Shown here: in pieces, positions 47,768 to 57,335 of the stretch
Layout: each line of letters begins with the position of its first letter
How positions within the stretch are numbered: position 1 is the stretch's first letter
From: Nymphaea colorata
Lineage: Eukaryota; Streptophyta; Magnoliopsida; Nymphaeales; Nymphaeaceae
Length of the DNA: 64,000 nt
Direction: 5' to 3'
Assembly (NCBI RefSeq): GCF_008831285.2
Contig: NC_045147.1
Coordinates: 246,001 to 310,000, forward strand
Notes under the pieces: generated by a model
Database searches by the model: none
What the model was told of the DNA's origin: nothing
What the model saw: the letters and a program-made list of their open reading frames with translations, nothing else
Position numbers and translations under genes: made by a program

Positions 47768-48210
47768 CATGGATAAGTTTCTGGTCAAAATGCTTACCTT
47801 TGGTAAATATTCTACAAATCAAGAAGATATTAGATCAAACAAAGAAAAAAATCAAGAGAAGATACTAGATCAAGGGTTAAAGGAGATGCAAGAAAAAATA
47901 TACTAGATCAAACAAAGAAGGAAAATCAAGTGCAGAGAGAAACAATATGGAATTTAATGAAGCAAAGTTGCAAGCAGATCCTGCTCGTTGTGCTCATATA
48001 AATACTTACCCTCCTAAGATAAGAGAAGATGTTTGTCTAGCATATCTTTTGTGAGGGCCTTGTCAACCTTGAGATCACGACTTTCAGCCAAACCATCAGA
48101 AAAAAGTTTAGTCCAGCTTCGTTTGATGAATAAAAGGATTGGTTTGAGAATAGTCCAAGTAAACATAGGACATATTGTCGATTTTGTCATCTTTTAAAGT
48201 GAAGAGATGA
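47768..48210 (+). pseudogene. hAT-type transposase N-terminal fragment (TTF-type zinc finger)
   Basis: An ATG at 47769 opens a short polar N-terminus. After a frame change, from about 47940, the sequence reads KLQADPARCAHINTYPPKIR, then a R-x-A-Y-L-L-x-G-P-C-Q-P-x-D-H-D-F equivalent (here CLAYLL*GPCQP) and W-F-E-N-S-x-S-K..T-Y-C-R-F-C-H-L-L. This is the TTF zinc finger at the front of plant hAT-like (DUF4371/dimerisation domain) transposases. It has an in-frame stop and frame changes, and ends where copia gag begins near 48215. No catalytic domain follows. Confidence 0.75.
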
Positions 48211-48955
48211 GTCCGTTTAAACAGTTTTTTTCAAATTTAAGCAAATTTCAGATGATCTTGCTATGATGCTAACTAATGTAAGATGTGCTAGACGTAAAGA
48301 ATGTTTAGAATGCAAGAAGCTTGAATTAGATGCAACAGACCAGCAATATGTCATAGATTTTTTTATGGTGTTGTGAATAGAATTTGAGGGTATAAGAAGT
48401 GGAATCTTACATCGCCAAAATCTGCCATCTTGGTACAAGCAGTCTTTGAAGTTATGGTTGAAGAAACAAAGAATAAGTCTCTAGGAGGAAAAAGTATAGA
48501 GGAATAAGTTCTTCCTATGACTAAAACCTATTGTGGAAAAGGAGATAGTGGAAGGTTTCTTAATAGAAGAAAAAGATGCAAGTAACATACAATGTAACTA
48601 TTGTGAAGAATTGGGGCATATGAAATTCAATTGCCCAGTTTTGAAGAAGAACAAACAAGCTTATGTTGCTAGTTCTTCTATTGAAAATAAGAATCACATG
48701 TCACATGCCAACATTCTTGAGAGTATCCAACAACTCATTGCTCATAGTGGGTTAGTTGTCTCCACTTCCTCTATGTCTCCTTCAAGTGATTTCTTTACAG
48801 GCATATCTTGTATGAATTCTAATTGGCTTCTTGATTCAGGTGCCTCGTGTGATATGACACCAGATGAGGACATTTTAACAAATTGCCACTCATGTTTAGG
48901 TTTTTTTAGAACTTCAAATGTTTCGTCCATGTCAATAACTAAATCCTGGGAGTAA
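48211..48955 (+). pseudogene. Copia F gag and protease
   Basis: The gag C-terminal half reads as ISDDLAMMLTNVRC..ECLECKKLELDATDQQYVIDFFMVL, with later stops. An open frame (48533-48955) has an intact knuckle C-x2-C-x4-H-x4-C at 48593-48634 (CNYCEELGHMKFNC). The protease active site follows (WLLDSGASCDMTPDED, from about 48824), with the catalytic Asp kept. The protease is truncated by a frameshift at about 48950. Confidence 0.85.
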
Positions 48956-48999
48956 ACTTTATATTAATGATCTTTATCATGTTCCTTCACTTGTGATGA

Positions 49000-49900
49000 A
49001 CCTAATTTCCATATGTCAAATTACAAAAAATAATTGTATTGCCATCTTCTCTCTTGTGGATTGTGTTGTGCAGGATCAGAAGTTAGGGAGGAAGATTGGA
49101 GTTGGCCATAAGAAAGGTGACTTATATTGTCTTGACTAGTTGGATATGAGTCTCCTAAGGAAAGAAAAGGGTAGAGTATACACAACGATGAATGATGAAT
49201 CAATGTTGTGGCATCAAAGGTTGGGACATGTTTCAGCATTTAGATTGACACACATTTTGGAACTTTTTGATGTGTCAAAAATTGTAATATCTGATGATGT
49301 AAAGAATTGTGAGAGTTGTAGGCTAGCAAAGATTCACGCTTTCTCATTTTTTCATAGAGAAATCGAGTTAGAAAAACCTCTTGATTTAGTTCATTTAGAT
49401 GTTTGGGGTCTATCTCCCATTTTGTAAGAAGGAGATCAACATATTTTTATAACTTTCATAGATAATTGTACCAGGCTTAATTGGATCTATTTTATGAATA
49501 AAATGAACTTTTTGGTATCTTTGAGAAATTTTGTGTTATGGTGGAAACGTAATTTGCAACTAAAATAAAAATTATGCACTCAAATTCAGGGGGAGAGTAT
49601 GTTAGTCAACTGTTTGAAAGTAATTTGCAAATGAAAGGTATATTACATCAGAAATCTTGTGCCTACATTCTTGAACAAAATGGAGTGGCTGAAAGAAAGA
49701 ACAAACATATACTTGAAACCACTCGACCTCTTCTCTTTGATACTAATGTTCCAAAAGTTTATTGGTCAAATGATGTGTGTATGACAACATATCAAATAAA
49801 TCGAATGCCATCAGTAGTGTTGAATGGAATATCTCATATGAGAAGTTGTATGGCCTGAAGCCAAACTATGACATGTTAAAACTCTTTGGTTGCATATGCT
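49000..49900 (+). pseudogene. Copia F integrase
   Basis: The open frame 49140-49427 holds the pre-integrase HHCC motif (LWHQRLGHVS, then NCESC) and LVHLDVWG, giving the first catalytic Asp. Another frame (49574-49858) has SNSGGEYVSQLF (second Asp changed to Asn) and EQNGVAERKNKHILE with the catalytic Glu region. Integrase would insert element cDNA. It is broken by a stop after 49427 and frame changes. Confidence 0.85.
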
Positions 49901-50499
49901 TTGTACTTATACCAAAACCATTGAGAGACAAATTGTCACTAGAGTACCAAAATGGTTTTTTTTTTTTTGTATACCAGAAGATAAGAAATGCTATAAATGT
50001 TATGATCCAACTGGAAAGAAAATTGTGGTTTCAAGACATGTAGTATTTCATGATAAAAAACCATACTTTTGTGCAAGGAAAAGTGAAGGAAAAATGTAGA
50101 AATGTAGATATGTCATTCTTAATGGTATATCCTTCAAGAAAGAATTGTGATGTAAGGGGGACCAGCTGGAGGATTCAAGTGAGAATAATCTTAATGACAT
50201 GAAGAAAAGAATAATAGTCAAGTATATCAAAGGAAGGGGAAAGCAATTATGCATGTGCCATTTCTTGAGCAGTGTGATGCATTGGAAGAAGAACTTGAAG
50301 AGGCCAATTCCAATCCGACTCCATCTATTGGTCTTGAACCTCCAATTTTGGGAGAACATCTCACTAAATCATCTTCCTCCTTGTCACCTTTACTCTCCCA
50401 GGTATGTCGTAGTTCTTCATCACTGCTTCTCGTTTTGTGTCTTATGATTCCCTTTCACCTAAACATTGTATTTTTCTTTCTTTGATTCATTCTTATAGT

Positions 50500-51945
50500 G
50501 AGCCTAAGTCCTATAAGGAACCATTCTCCAAGGAGGAATGACAACTAGCTATGGCAGAAGAGTTGAATGCTTTAGAATGAATGAAGGCATGAGATGTTGT
50601 GAAACATCCTTTATAGAAGAATGTCGTGGGTGTTCAAAATCAAGACCAAAGCATATTACTAGCTATGGCAGAAGAGTTGAATGCTTTAGAATGAATGAAG
50701 GCATGAGATGTTGTGAAACTTCCTTTTTAGAAGAATGTCGTGGGTGTTCAAAATCAAGACCAAAGCATATTGATCAATTAAGCATTGCAAGGCAAGGTTA
50801 GTCGTAAAAGGTTACAATCAACAATGAAATAGATTACTTAGAGACTTTTGAACTAGTGGCACATATGACTACAGCAGTTGCATTAACTAAACATTGGAAT
50901 TTGTGACAACTAGATGCAAAGAATGTATTTTTGAATGGAAATATAGAAGAAAATGTTTATATACAACTTCCACCAGGTGTTGAAGATTCAGAAGGCAAAG
51001 TATAAACCCTTAATGGGCTAAAACATGCCCCATGTGCAGGGTTTGAAAATTTTAGCACAACTATAAAAGAAATTGGATTTAGAAAAAGCCCTCATGACCA
51101 TGCATCTTCTGTAGAAAAGGCAAATGTTTATTGCTTTTGTATGTTAATGGTATGATTATTACTGGATATGATCATAGAATTATTGAGGAAACAAAGAAAG
51201 ACTTGCACAAACATTTGAAATAAAAGATCTTGGTTTCTTAAAGTATTTCTCGGGTTTAGAAATTGCTTACTCAATAAAAGGACTATTTTTATCCCAACAC
51301 AAATATGCAATAGATCTTGTGGCCAAAGCTAGACTACATGATGATAATAAAAGAGTGGGAACTCCTATGAAATCAAATGTCAAGCTAAGATTTTTTGAAG
51401 GAAAGAAATTAGAAGATCCTATGATTTTCAGACAAGTTGTGAAGGTTGATTTATTTAACAATTTCTAGACCTGATATTACATGTGTAGTGCATGTAGTAA
51501 GTCAATTCATAAGTGCTCTTACATCAATTTATCTTGTTGTTGTATTAAGAATTATAAGGTATGTGAGAGGTACAATGGACTATGGAATGTTTTTTTTTTT
51601 TTGAAATGTTGAAGAACTTGTAGCCTTTTGTGATGCCGATTTTAGTGGATCAATAAGTGATCGGTTATCTACAACAGGATTTTACATTTTCTTTGGCAAG
51701 ATTATAATCTCTTGAAAGAGCGAAAAATAACAAAGAGTAGCTTTATCTACGACTGGGCCTGAATATAGGGCTATGACTCAAACTACTACTGAAATAATAT
51801 GGATAAGATGGTTGTTGAATGAGAATGGAATTCTTACGGTCGATAAGACTAAACTGATTTGTGACAATGTGAGTGCAATTCATATATGAAAGAACTAAGC
51901 AAATAGTGGGAGCTATATATTGTAATATAAACATATTGATAAAAT
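50500..51945 (+). pseudogene. Copia F reverse transcriptase and RNase H
   Basis: The RT N-terminus (EELNALE..KAWDVVK) is present twice because of a 114-bp duplication. LDAKNVFLNGNIEENVYIQL is near 50908-50970. The YVDD box has become YVNG (about 51137-51148), losing both catalytic Asp. RNase H begins at about 51625 (FCDADFSGS, STTGFYIF) and ends with CDNVSAIHI and HIDKIL near 51945. There are stops and frameshifts. Confidence 0.85.
50544..50771 (+). repeat. 114-bp direct tandem duplication in copia F RT
   Basis: 50544-50657 and 50658-50771 both start ACTAGCTATGGCAGAAGAGT and end CAAGACCAAAGCATATT. Only about two substitutions separate them. The length is 38 codons, so it keeps frame. Confidence 0.95.
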
Positions 51946-52299
51946 TCTGTCTGAAAAGAGTCTAAAGTAATGGTATGTATAAATGTTCCTATGTACTTTC
52001 TTTTCAGTTCTATGGAATAAACTACTCTCTTCCCCAAGGTGTGCTTGTTTTAGTATGTTCATACTTAGGTATTAGGTTTGTTTTGTATGCACAAACTTTT
52101 ACGCTAAGAGTAGCATAATTTTGATTGGCAGTAACAGTAACCTACGAAATCTTAGAGACTGAGAGACGGAGGCCAAGGAGTACCTGTTGAGGCAAAAGGC
52201 CATGTAGGGGAAACAGTGCCATATGGTGAGATTAATAAGAAGAGTAGGTGATTGTGAAACCAAGAAAGAAAACCACTATTCTAGACAGAGAGCCAATAC
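51946..52299. other. Spacer; possible viral leader
   Basis: Lies between the copia RNase H end and the 5' end of caulimovirid copy 2. No primer-binding match to TGGTATCAGAGC was found. It may include part of the viral intergenic/leader region, but nothing identifies it. Confidence 0.3.
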
Positions 52300-52413
52300 A
52301 GAAGAATTATACTTAAGATTCTAAGTGAGAACCGACTAAAATATTGAGGAATAGTAGCGGGAAACCATAGGGAGGATAACTGGAACATTCTGAAATATCC
52401 AGAATACGAAAAC

Positions 52414-52671
52414 ATGCCTGAACAAAGAATGACAATAGGAAGTTGCAAAACAATGAAAGAACCTATCGAAGATATCAGAACAAATATTGAATTGATTTTG
52501 GAAAACCAAATACTCATATACAATACATTGATGAACCTTATAAGAAACCTTGACAACAAAAAACTTGAGATACAGTCACTAGAACTAGATAAAAACTTAA
52601 ATTATATTTCTAAAAAAATAATAGAAATAACAATAACCTACCATAAAGCCATATATAATGAGAACCAAATT
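52414..52671 (+). pseudogene. Caulimovirid ORF 1, first part
   Basis: An 86-codon open segment starting at ATG 52414, rich in Ile, Leu, Asn, Lys and Glu with a heptad-like coiled-coil character (NIELILENQILIYNTLMNLI). It is cut exactly at the target duplication of a hAT element. The frame continues without a stop at 54285 and ends in TGA 54315-54317. Similar codons extend upstream of 52414 without an ATG, so the natural start is uncertain. The function is unknown; small coiled-coil ORFs near the 5' end are common in badna/tungro-like viruses. Confidence 0.6.
52664..52671. repeat. Target-site duplication, left (ACCAAATT)
   Basis: Paired with ACCGAATT at 54277-54284, 7 of 8 identical. Confidence 0.78.
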
Positions 52672-54276
52672 CAATGTTGTAAAAGGAGGGAAAGCACGGC
52701 AAGGCGTTGAGCCTCTTACGAGGCGATGCGATGCAAGGCGAGGTGTTAATTGAAGCATAAGCTTCACGGACAAATTTGTGAATTATATAATATTTATAAA
52801 AATAACAAAAAAACTGAAAAAAATGACTATAAGCCTAAGCATATTAATAAAGAACAATACACAACATATGCAAACCACAATAATTTGTAAATCCAAATAA
52901 ATACAATCTCATAACATACATAGCACAAAGAGTGCTTGCGTAGTTGATTCATAGCACGACCTGTCTTAAACAATTAAATGTCATAGAATTATTATTGAAA
53001 AACAAATAACCAAAATTAGGTAAACCAAGGAGAATAAGTTAATAACAAGTATTGTTGAACAACAATATGAGCATATTAAAATATGCATATGTAGAAAAAT
53101 TAAAAAAAAAGTAACTAATTTGTGTAATTATCAAGTGATATGTAACAAAGTTCAAATGATTTTTGTAGGCAATTGGTCAATTGTATCTTCATCATTGTCA
53201 TCTTCTTTAATGGATGACAGTTCATCGTCATTTGGATCATCCATATATTGAATAGGTTCATCTTCTTCTTCAGTTGTTTCATCATCAAAACTCTCATGTT
53301 CGAAATCTTCTATTATTGTTTTACCTTCATCATCAAAACTGCCCATATTAGAGGCATGCACGTTTTTCTTCTTGGCATCTTAATCTATGTTCTATAAGGT
53401 ATACCACAAAAGAGAGAATTCAGATAGATACAGTTTCCACAAGCTACACATTAAACACCAAACACCACCACCGTGCATATCTCAAGTTCAACCAAAGAAA
53501 AACAATGTGAATATGATGGTATGGGTCTAGAGGGACTAAAGGAAGAAGCACCTGGTATATCAAGCAAGCCTTGGGAAACTATATGTTGCCACCATGGCAC
53601 ACAATCATATGACAAATAATGAACTAATGCAGCATGTCGTTGATACAGTATACCGCATCAATCTGTTTTTCACTTCAAAAGTGGAGAATTCACATAGTAA
53701 TTAAGGCTATAGAAATAACTCATCAATACCACTTCTTTCATTTGGTTTCACTTTTCACTAGTAATCACCACACGAACAACTACCACCGTTAAAATGATGA
53801 AAATGGTTTGCACTTCGCATCCCTCACAATGATTTCTCGTTCCACAATCTTTGATATCAACTTAGTAGCCATGGAAAGAAAGAGATTGGAAGAGAGAGAC
53901 TTACAGCAAAGGATTTTTGAGTCTGACGTTGGGCGATGGCTCCAAGCCTCTCCACCAGTGTTGCGACGGTTGAACTTCAAAGGTGATTTGGGAATGAGAA
54001 TAGGGGGTTTAGAGATAGAACCGTGGTTAATTAGGGCTATGTGTGAAGCTTGAGAATTTTTATTTAATTTATTTTTTTTAATTAAAGCAAATAAACTGTC
54101 CTTGAGGCGTACGCCTCAAGCATTGAACGCGACTGATATGAGGCGTATGACTGTACCATATGAGGTGCACGCTTCATGGAAGTGTGCACCTCAAACCCCT
54201 GCCTCAAGGTGTTTTCTTAAAAAAACACCTTGAGTCGTTTCAATTTTGGAAGAAGTGTACGCTTCTTACAATATTG
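52672..54276. mobile_element. hAT-type non-autonomous element inside caulimovirid ORF 1
   Basis: It is 1605 bp with termini CAATGTTGTAAAAGG (left) and CAATATTGTAAGAAG (right, reverse complement), and 8-bp flanking duplications. Subterminal regions repeat GAGGCG/CGCCTC motifs (left 52700-52745, right 54100-54260). One internal hairpin is AAGGTGTTTTCTTAAAAAAACACCTT at about 54207-54232. Internal ORFs (acidic Asp/Glu-rich at 53361-53115 minus, and 53808-54053 plus) are short and not recognised as transposase. It inserted after the viral sequence had integrated. Confidence 0.82.
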
Positions 54277-54284
54277 ACCGAATT
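54277..54284. repeat. Target-site duplication, right (ACCGAATT)
   Basis: Right partner of 52664-52671. Viral ORF 1 resumes at 54285. Confidence 0.78.
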
Positions 54285-54313
54285 ATAGGAAGCACAATTG
54301 TAGAAAAATTTAT

Positions 54314-54589
54314 ATGAACAACCAAAAATATGAAATATCATCCCAGAAAATATATTTTTTGGAGAAAATTAAAACTCATAAAACAATCTGGGGAAGAAAA
54401 TTTCTTGAGATTGCCGAAGAAGATTTAAGATTAGTAATAGATGAAGATACAATGAAAATGGAAGGAACTATAGAAAGAATGAACAAATTACATAAAGAAA
54501 ATAAAAAACAAAAGGTATGGAAACATGAAGGTTGCCCTGCTGACAGTCAGTACAAGGTTGTCCAGCATACCAAGAAGATAAATCGATGA
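54314..54589 (+). pseudogene. Caulimovirid ORF 2
   Basis: A 91-codon frame whose ATG overlaps the ORF 1 stop as ATGA (54314-54317), an arrangement typical of tightly packed badnavirus-like ORFs translated by leaky scanning or reinitiation. The first two-thirds is charged, with a W..KFLEIAEEDL segment that resembles the small 5' ORF products of badnaviruses. That similarity is weak and from memory. The end (about 54530 on) may be frameshifted sequence. It is followed by a region full of stops. Confidence 0.55.
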
Positions 54590-55080
54590 AGTATGCAAGC
54601 TATTAAGACAATTAATTGAGAAGGTAGATAATAGATTTAAAGAAATAAAAACATAATTAACGAAAATAACAAATCAAAACAACAAAATCAACACAAAACT
54701 ATATAGTATATAGAAGAAGTCCATAAAGAACCAATAGAATCATTAGCAGTATACAGAATAAGTAATATGACTAAATAGCAAATAAGTAAAAACTCAGAAG
54801 AACTGATCATAACATACACAGAATTGCAAGACATAGAGGTTTATATGAATACTACACCAAAAGAAGAAGTCAAAACAAAACATAGAACATCTAGGGAACA
54901 TAAGAGACAACCAGAATATTATACGTACTCACCAGATACAGAAAAAAAGCTGAACTACTTTGGAACTCAAGAAGAAATAAAGATCTACTTACGACAATCT
55001 CATGTGAACAAAGAATATTAAACCTAGATGAAGTAAAAAACATTTTAGAAGTAATTCAAATATGGCAAGCAAAAATAGGA
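54590..55080 (+). other. Viral region before the capsid, degenerate
   Basis: A-rich, Lys/Asn/Ile-coding sequence of the same composition as the virus. The one open segment (54824-55021) has a TELQDIEVYMN start and charged residues. No domain is assigned. It is probably the N-terminal part of the capsid ORF. Confidence 0.45.
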
Positions 55081-55960
55081 AAAAATAATTACAGAAGCCA
55101 AGATTGATATAAAAAAATATAACAAGATATATTGGAAACACATTTGTAGGGAATGTGAGATTATGGTTTAATAAATTAGATAGTTCGACAAAAGATTCCT
55201 TAAGAGGCAAAACAGATGATAGCCTTGAATATGTGTGATATGTGCTACTTGGATGAATATGCGACATTAGATAGCAAATACTACAATTAATCAGAATTAT
55301 ATAAAGATGATAGAAACAAAGCCTTAGAATGTTTTTTTTTCAAAAATTACCAAAAACAATATATGAAACCATGGTAAAAGACTTTAAAGAAAAACCAGTT
55401 AAAGAAGACACATTGGGAGCCAAAATAGAATTCATCAGACAATGGTATAGAACATCATGTGAAAAATATATGCATGAAAAAAGATTAAAAAATATTATGC
55501 AAAATCCATACAAGTGATGCACAGAATGTATAACAGCACAACTAGGACGTGATAATAGACAATATAAGAGAAAGAAATACAAGAGGCTAAAAAAAATTTA
55601 TAGAAAATACAAGAAATTTAGAAACCTGAGAAATCAACATTACATAAAAAATAAAAATAAGTATCCCAAAAATCCAAAAACATGTAGATGTTATAATTGT
55701 GGAAAAATAGGACGTGTAGCAAAAGAATATAGACAACCACTAAGAAAAGCAATATCTGAAATAATAGAAGATGATTTCATAGAAATAAGCTACTTAGATG
55801 ATATATTAGACAATCAAACGATCTACGAAACTGAAACAAAAAATGAACAAGATCTGAATATAGACAGTGAAGATGAGTATGGAAATAGAAAAACTGCAGA
55901 ACATAAATTAACAAGAAGAACTAACAGAAGAATATACATTAGAAAGAGTAATATTTGATG
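55081..55960 (+). pseudogene. Caulimovirid capsid protein region with zinc knuckle
   Basis: Helical capsid-like sequence in broken frames (about 55120-55500; AKLW-type WFNKLD, then KLPKTIYETMVKDF and IEFIRQWYRTSCEKYM). A strongly basic stretch (55560-55680) and the knuckle CRCYNCGKIGRVAKEY at 55683-55730 follow. In the knuckle His is Arg and the last Cys is Tyr. An acidic tail comes next (IEDDFIEISYLDDILD, SEDE). A basic arm, knuckle and acidic tail is the caulimovirid capsid C-terminus. It packages DNA and binds pregenomic RNA in the family. It ends where the movement protein begins. Confidence 0.8.
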
Positions 55961-56560
55961 AAAAAGTTTTCAAACAAATAGAATAGCAGGAAATAAACAT
56001 AACAAAGATAAAATATTTGAGTTTCCATTAATAAGGAAAATACCTCGAATAAAGAACATCTTAAAGAAATATAAAGAAAAGTATTATATCATAAATAAAA
56101 AAGAACACATAATAGATATAGACCAAGTAGTAGGAACAACGAGAATACCATTAATAAGCATAATGAAAATAAAAGAAGAGTTAAAACAGTTAAAAATAAA
56201 ACAAGCAATGAAGTGTGTGTACTACGGAGGCATAGAAATAAAGGTAAAAGCCTGTTTTAAAGAAGGCATAAACACTCCTTTAGAAATATACTTAGTAGAT
56301 GATAGGATCACTTATGCAGCGGAAAAAGCAATAATAGTAAAAATAAAAGGAAACCTTATATACCATAAACTAAAATTTACTACAAAATCTAACTTTACTA
56401 GCCCTTACAGATAACTATATACACAAAAACCTAGTATTATATTATAAGCTTTCAGGAATAAAATTAGAAAAAGGCTGTAAAGCAATGACCATAAAAGGAA
56501 AAAATTTATATGTGGTAACTAACAAACATAAAATAACAGCCAAAAAAAAATAATGATAAC
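55961..56560 (+). pseudogene. Caulimovirid movement protein (30K family)
   Basis: Core motifs in order: TTRIPLIS (about 56137-56160), VYYGGIEIKVKACFKEGINT (56217-56276), PLEIYLVDDRITY (56277-56315), GNLIYHKLKF, then after a frameshift LVLYYKLSGIKLEKGCKAMT and NLYVVTNKHKI. The G-x-I-x-I..F.x-G-I-D/N-x-P-x-x-x-x-L-x-D-D-R-I signature with the invariant Asp is the caulimovirid movement protein. It is placed after the zinc knuckle, in both copies. An in-frame TGA after FTSPYR and a shift split it. Confidence 0.87.
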
Positions 56561-56639
56561 ATACAAATAAACAACTCATTCAAGCAATTAATTAGAATAA
56601 TTAAAGAACCATACTATTTCGAAAACAAGACAGAAGAGT

Positions 56640-57335
56640 TAGAAATCATAAAACTGAGGCTAAGTGTTATAGGTACTAGAACAACAAAAGAAACGAGTTA
56701 TAAGAAAAACCAATTTTTTATCAAAGCAGTAATAAACAATAATGTTAGAAAACTATTAGTAGACACAGGATCCGGAGAAAATTATATAACACCAAAACTT
56801 ACAGACGGTGACTTAACTTTTCCAAGTAATCATAAGTACAAAGACATACAAGGAAATGTTATTAATAACAAAGGCTGCATAAGTAAAAAAGTAATCATAT
56901 CCAATTATAGGTTTAATATCACATTCAAAATACAGGAAAATAGAACAGATGGACAAACATACATCATCATAGGAAACAAACGGTTAAATAAATATCAAAA
57001 CTACAAGATAGAAAAAAAAACTATAGAAATAAGTACACCAAACAAAAGAATAATCATACCAAGAGATTTTGATAATTAGCAGAACAAGTGATAGAGAATT
57101 CACAAAATACTGCAAAACTAAGTATAAAGAAAAAATAAGAGAAGAAATTAGCAACAAGTTAAAAATTTTTATGTTACTAAATAAATTCATGAAAAACCTA
57201 AAAAACCTAGTAGCAGAAAGATGGGAGCTAGATACAAAAGTAGTGGAATATGGACATCAGTCGGACACAACAAAATCAGATTATGAGGAATATATCTCAC
57301 ATGAAGAATTTATGATATTTGGATATAATGATTAG
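56640..57335 (+). pseudogene. Retropepsin-like domain 1 and module a
   Basis: A domain with LLVDTGSGENYITPKL (about 56752-56800) and YIIIGNKRLNKYQNY (about 56961-57005) has both the D-T/S-G loop and the I-I-G-N region of an aspartic protease, about 65 residues apart. It is not linked to RT. It leads, after an in-frame TAG, into module a (57069-57335): ISRTSDREFTKYCKTKY at the start, FGYND at the end. A second, separate retropepsin follows downstream. Its function is unknown; it may cleave or structure the capsid/movement polyprotein. Confidence 0.72.

Larger units (their letters stand above)
48211..51945 (+). mobile_element. Degenerate Ty1/copia element (copy F)
   Basis: The internal region in order: gag end with a CCHC knuckle, protease, integrase, RT with a 114-bp tandem duplication, and RNase H. 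It begins inside gag next to the transposase fragment and ends at RNase H. No LTRs were found at either side, so both ends are missing. It lies between the two caulimovirid copies. Confidence 0.85.
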
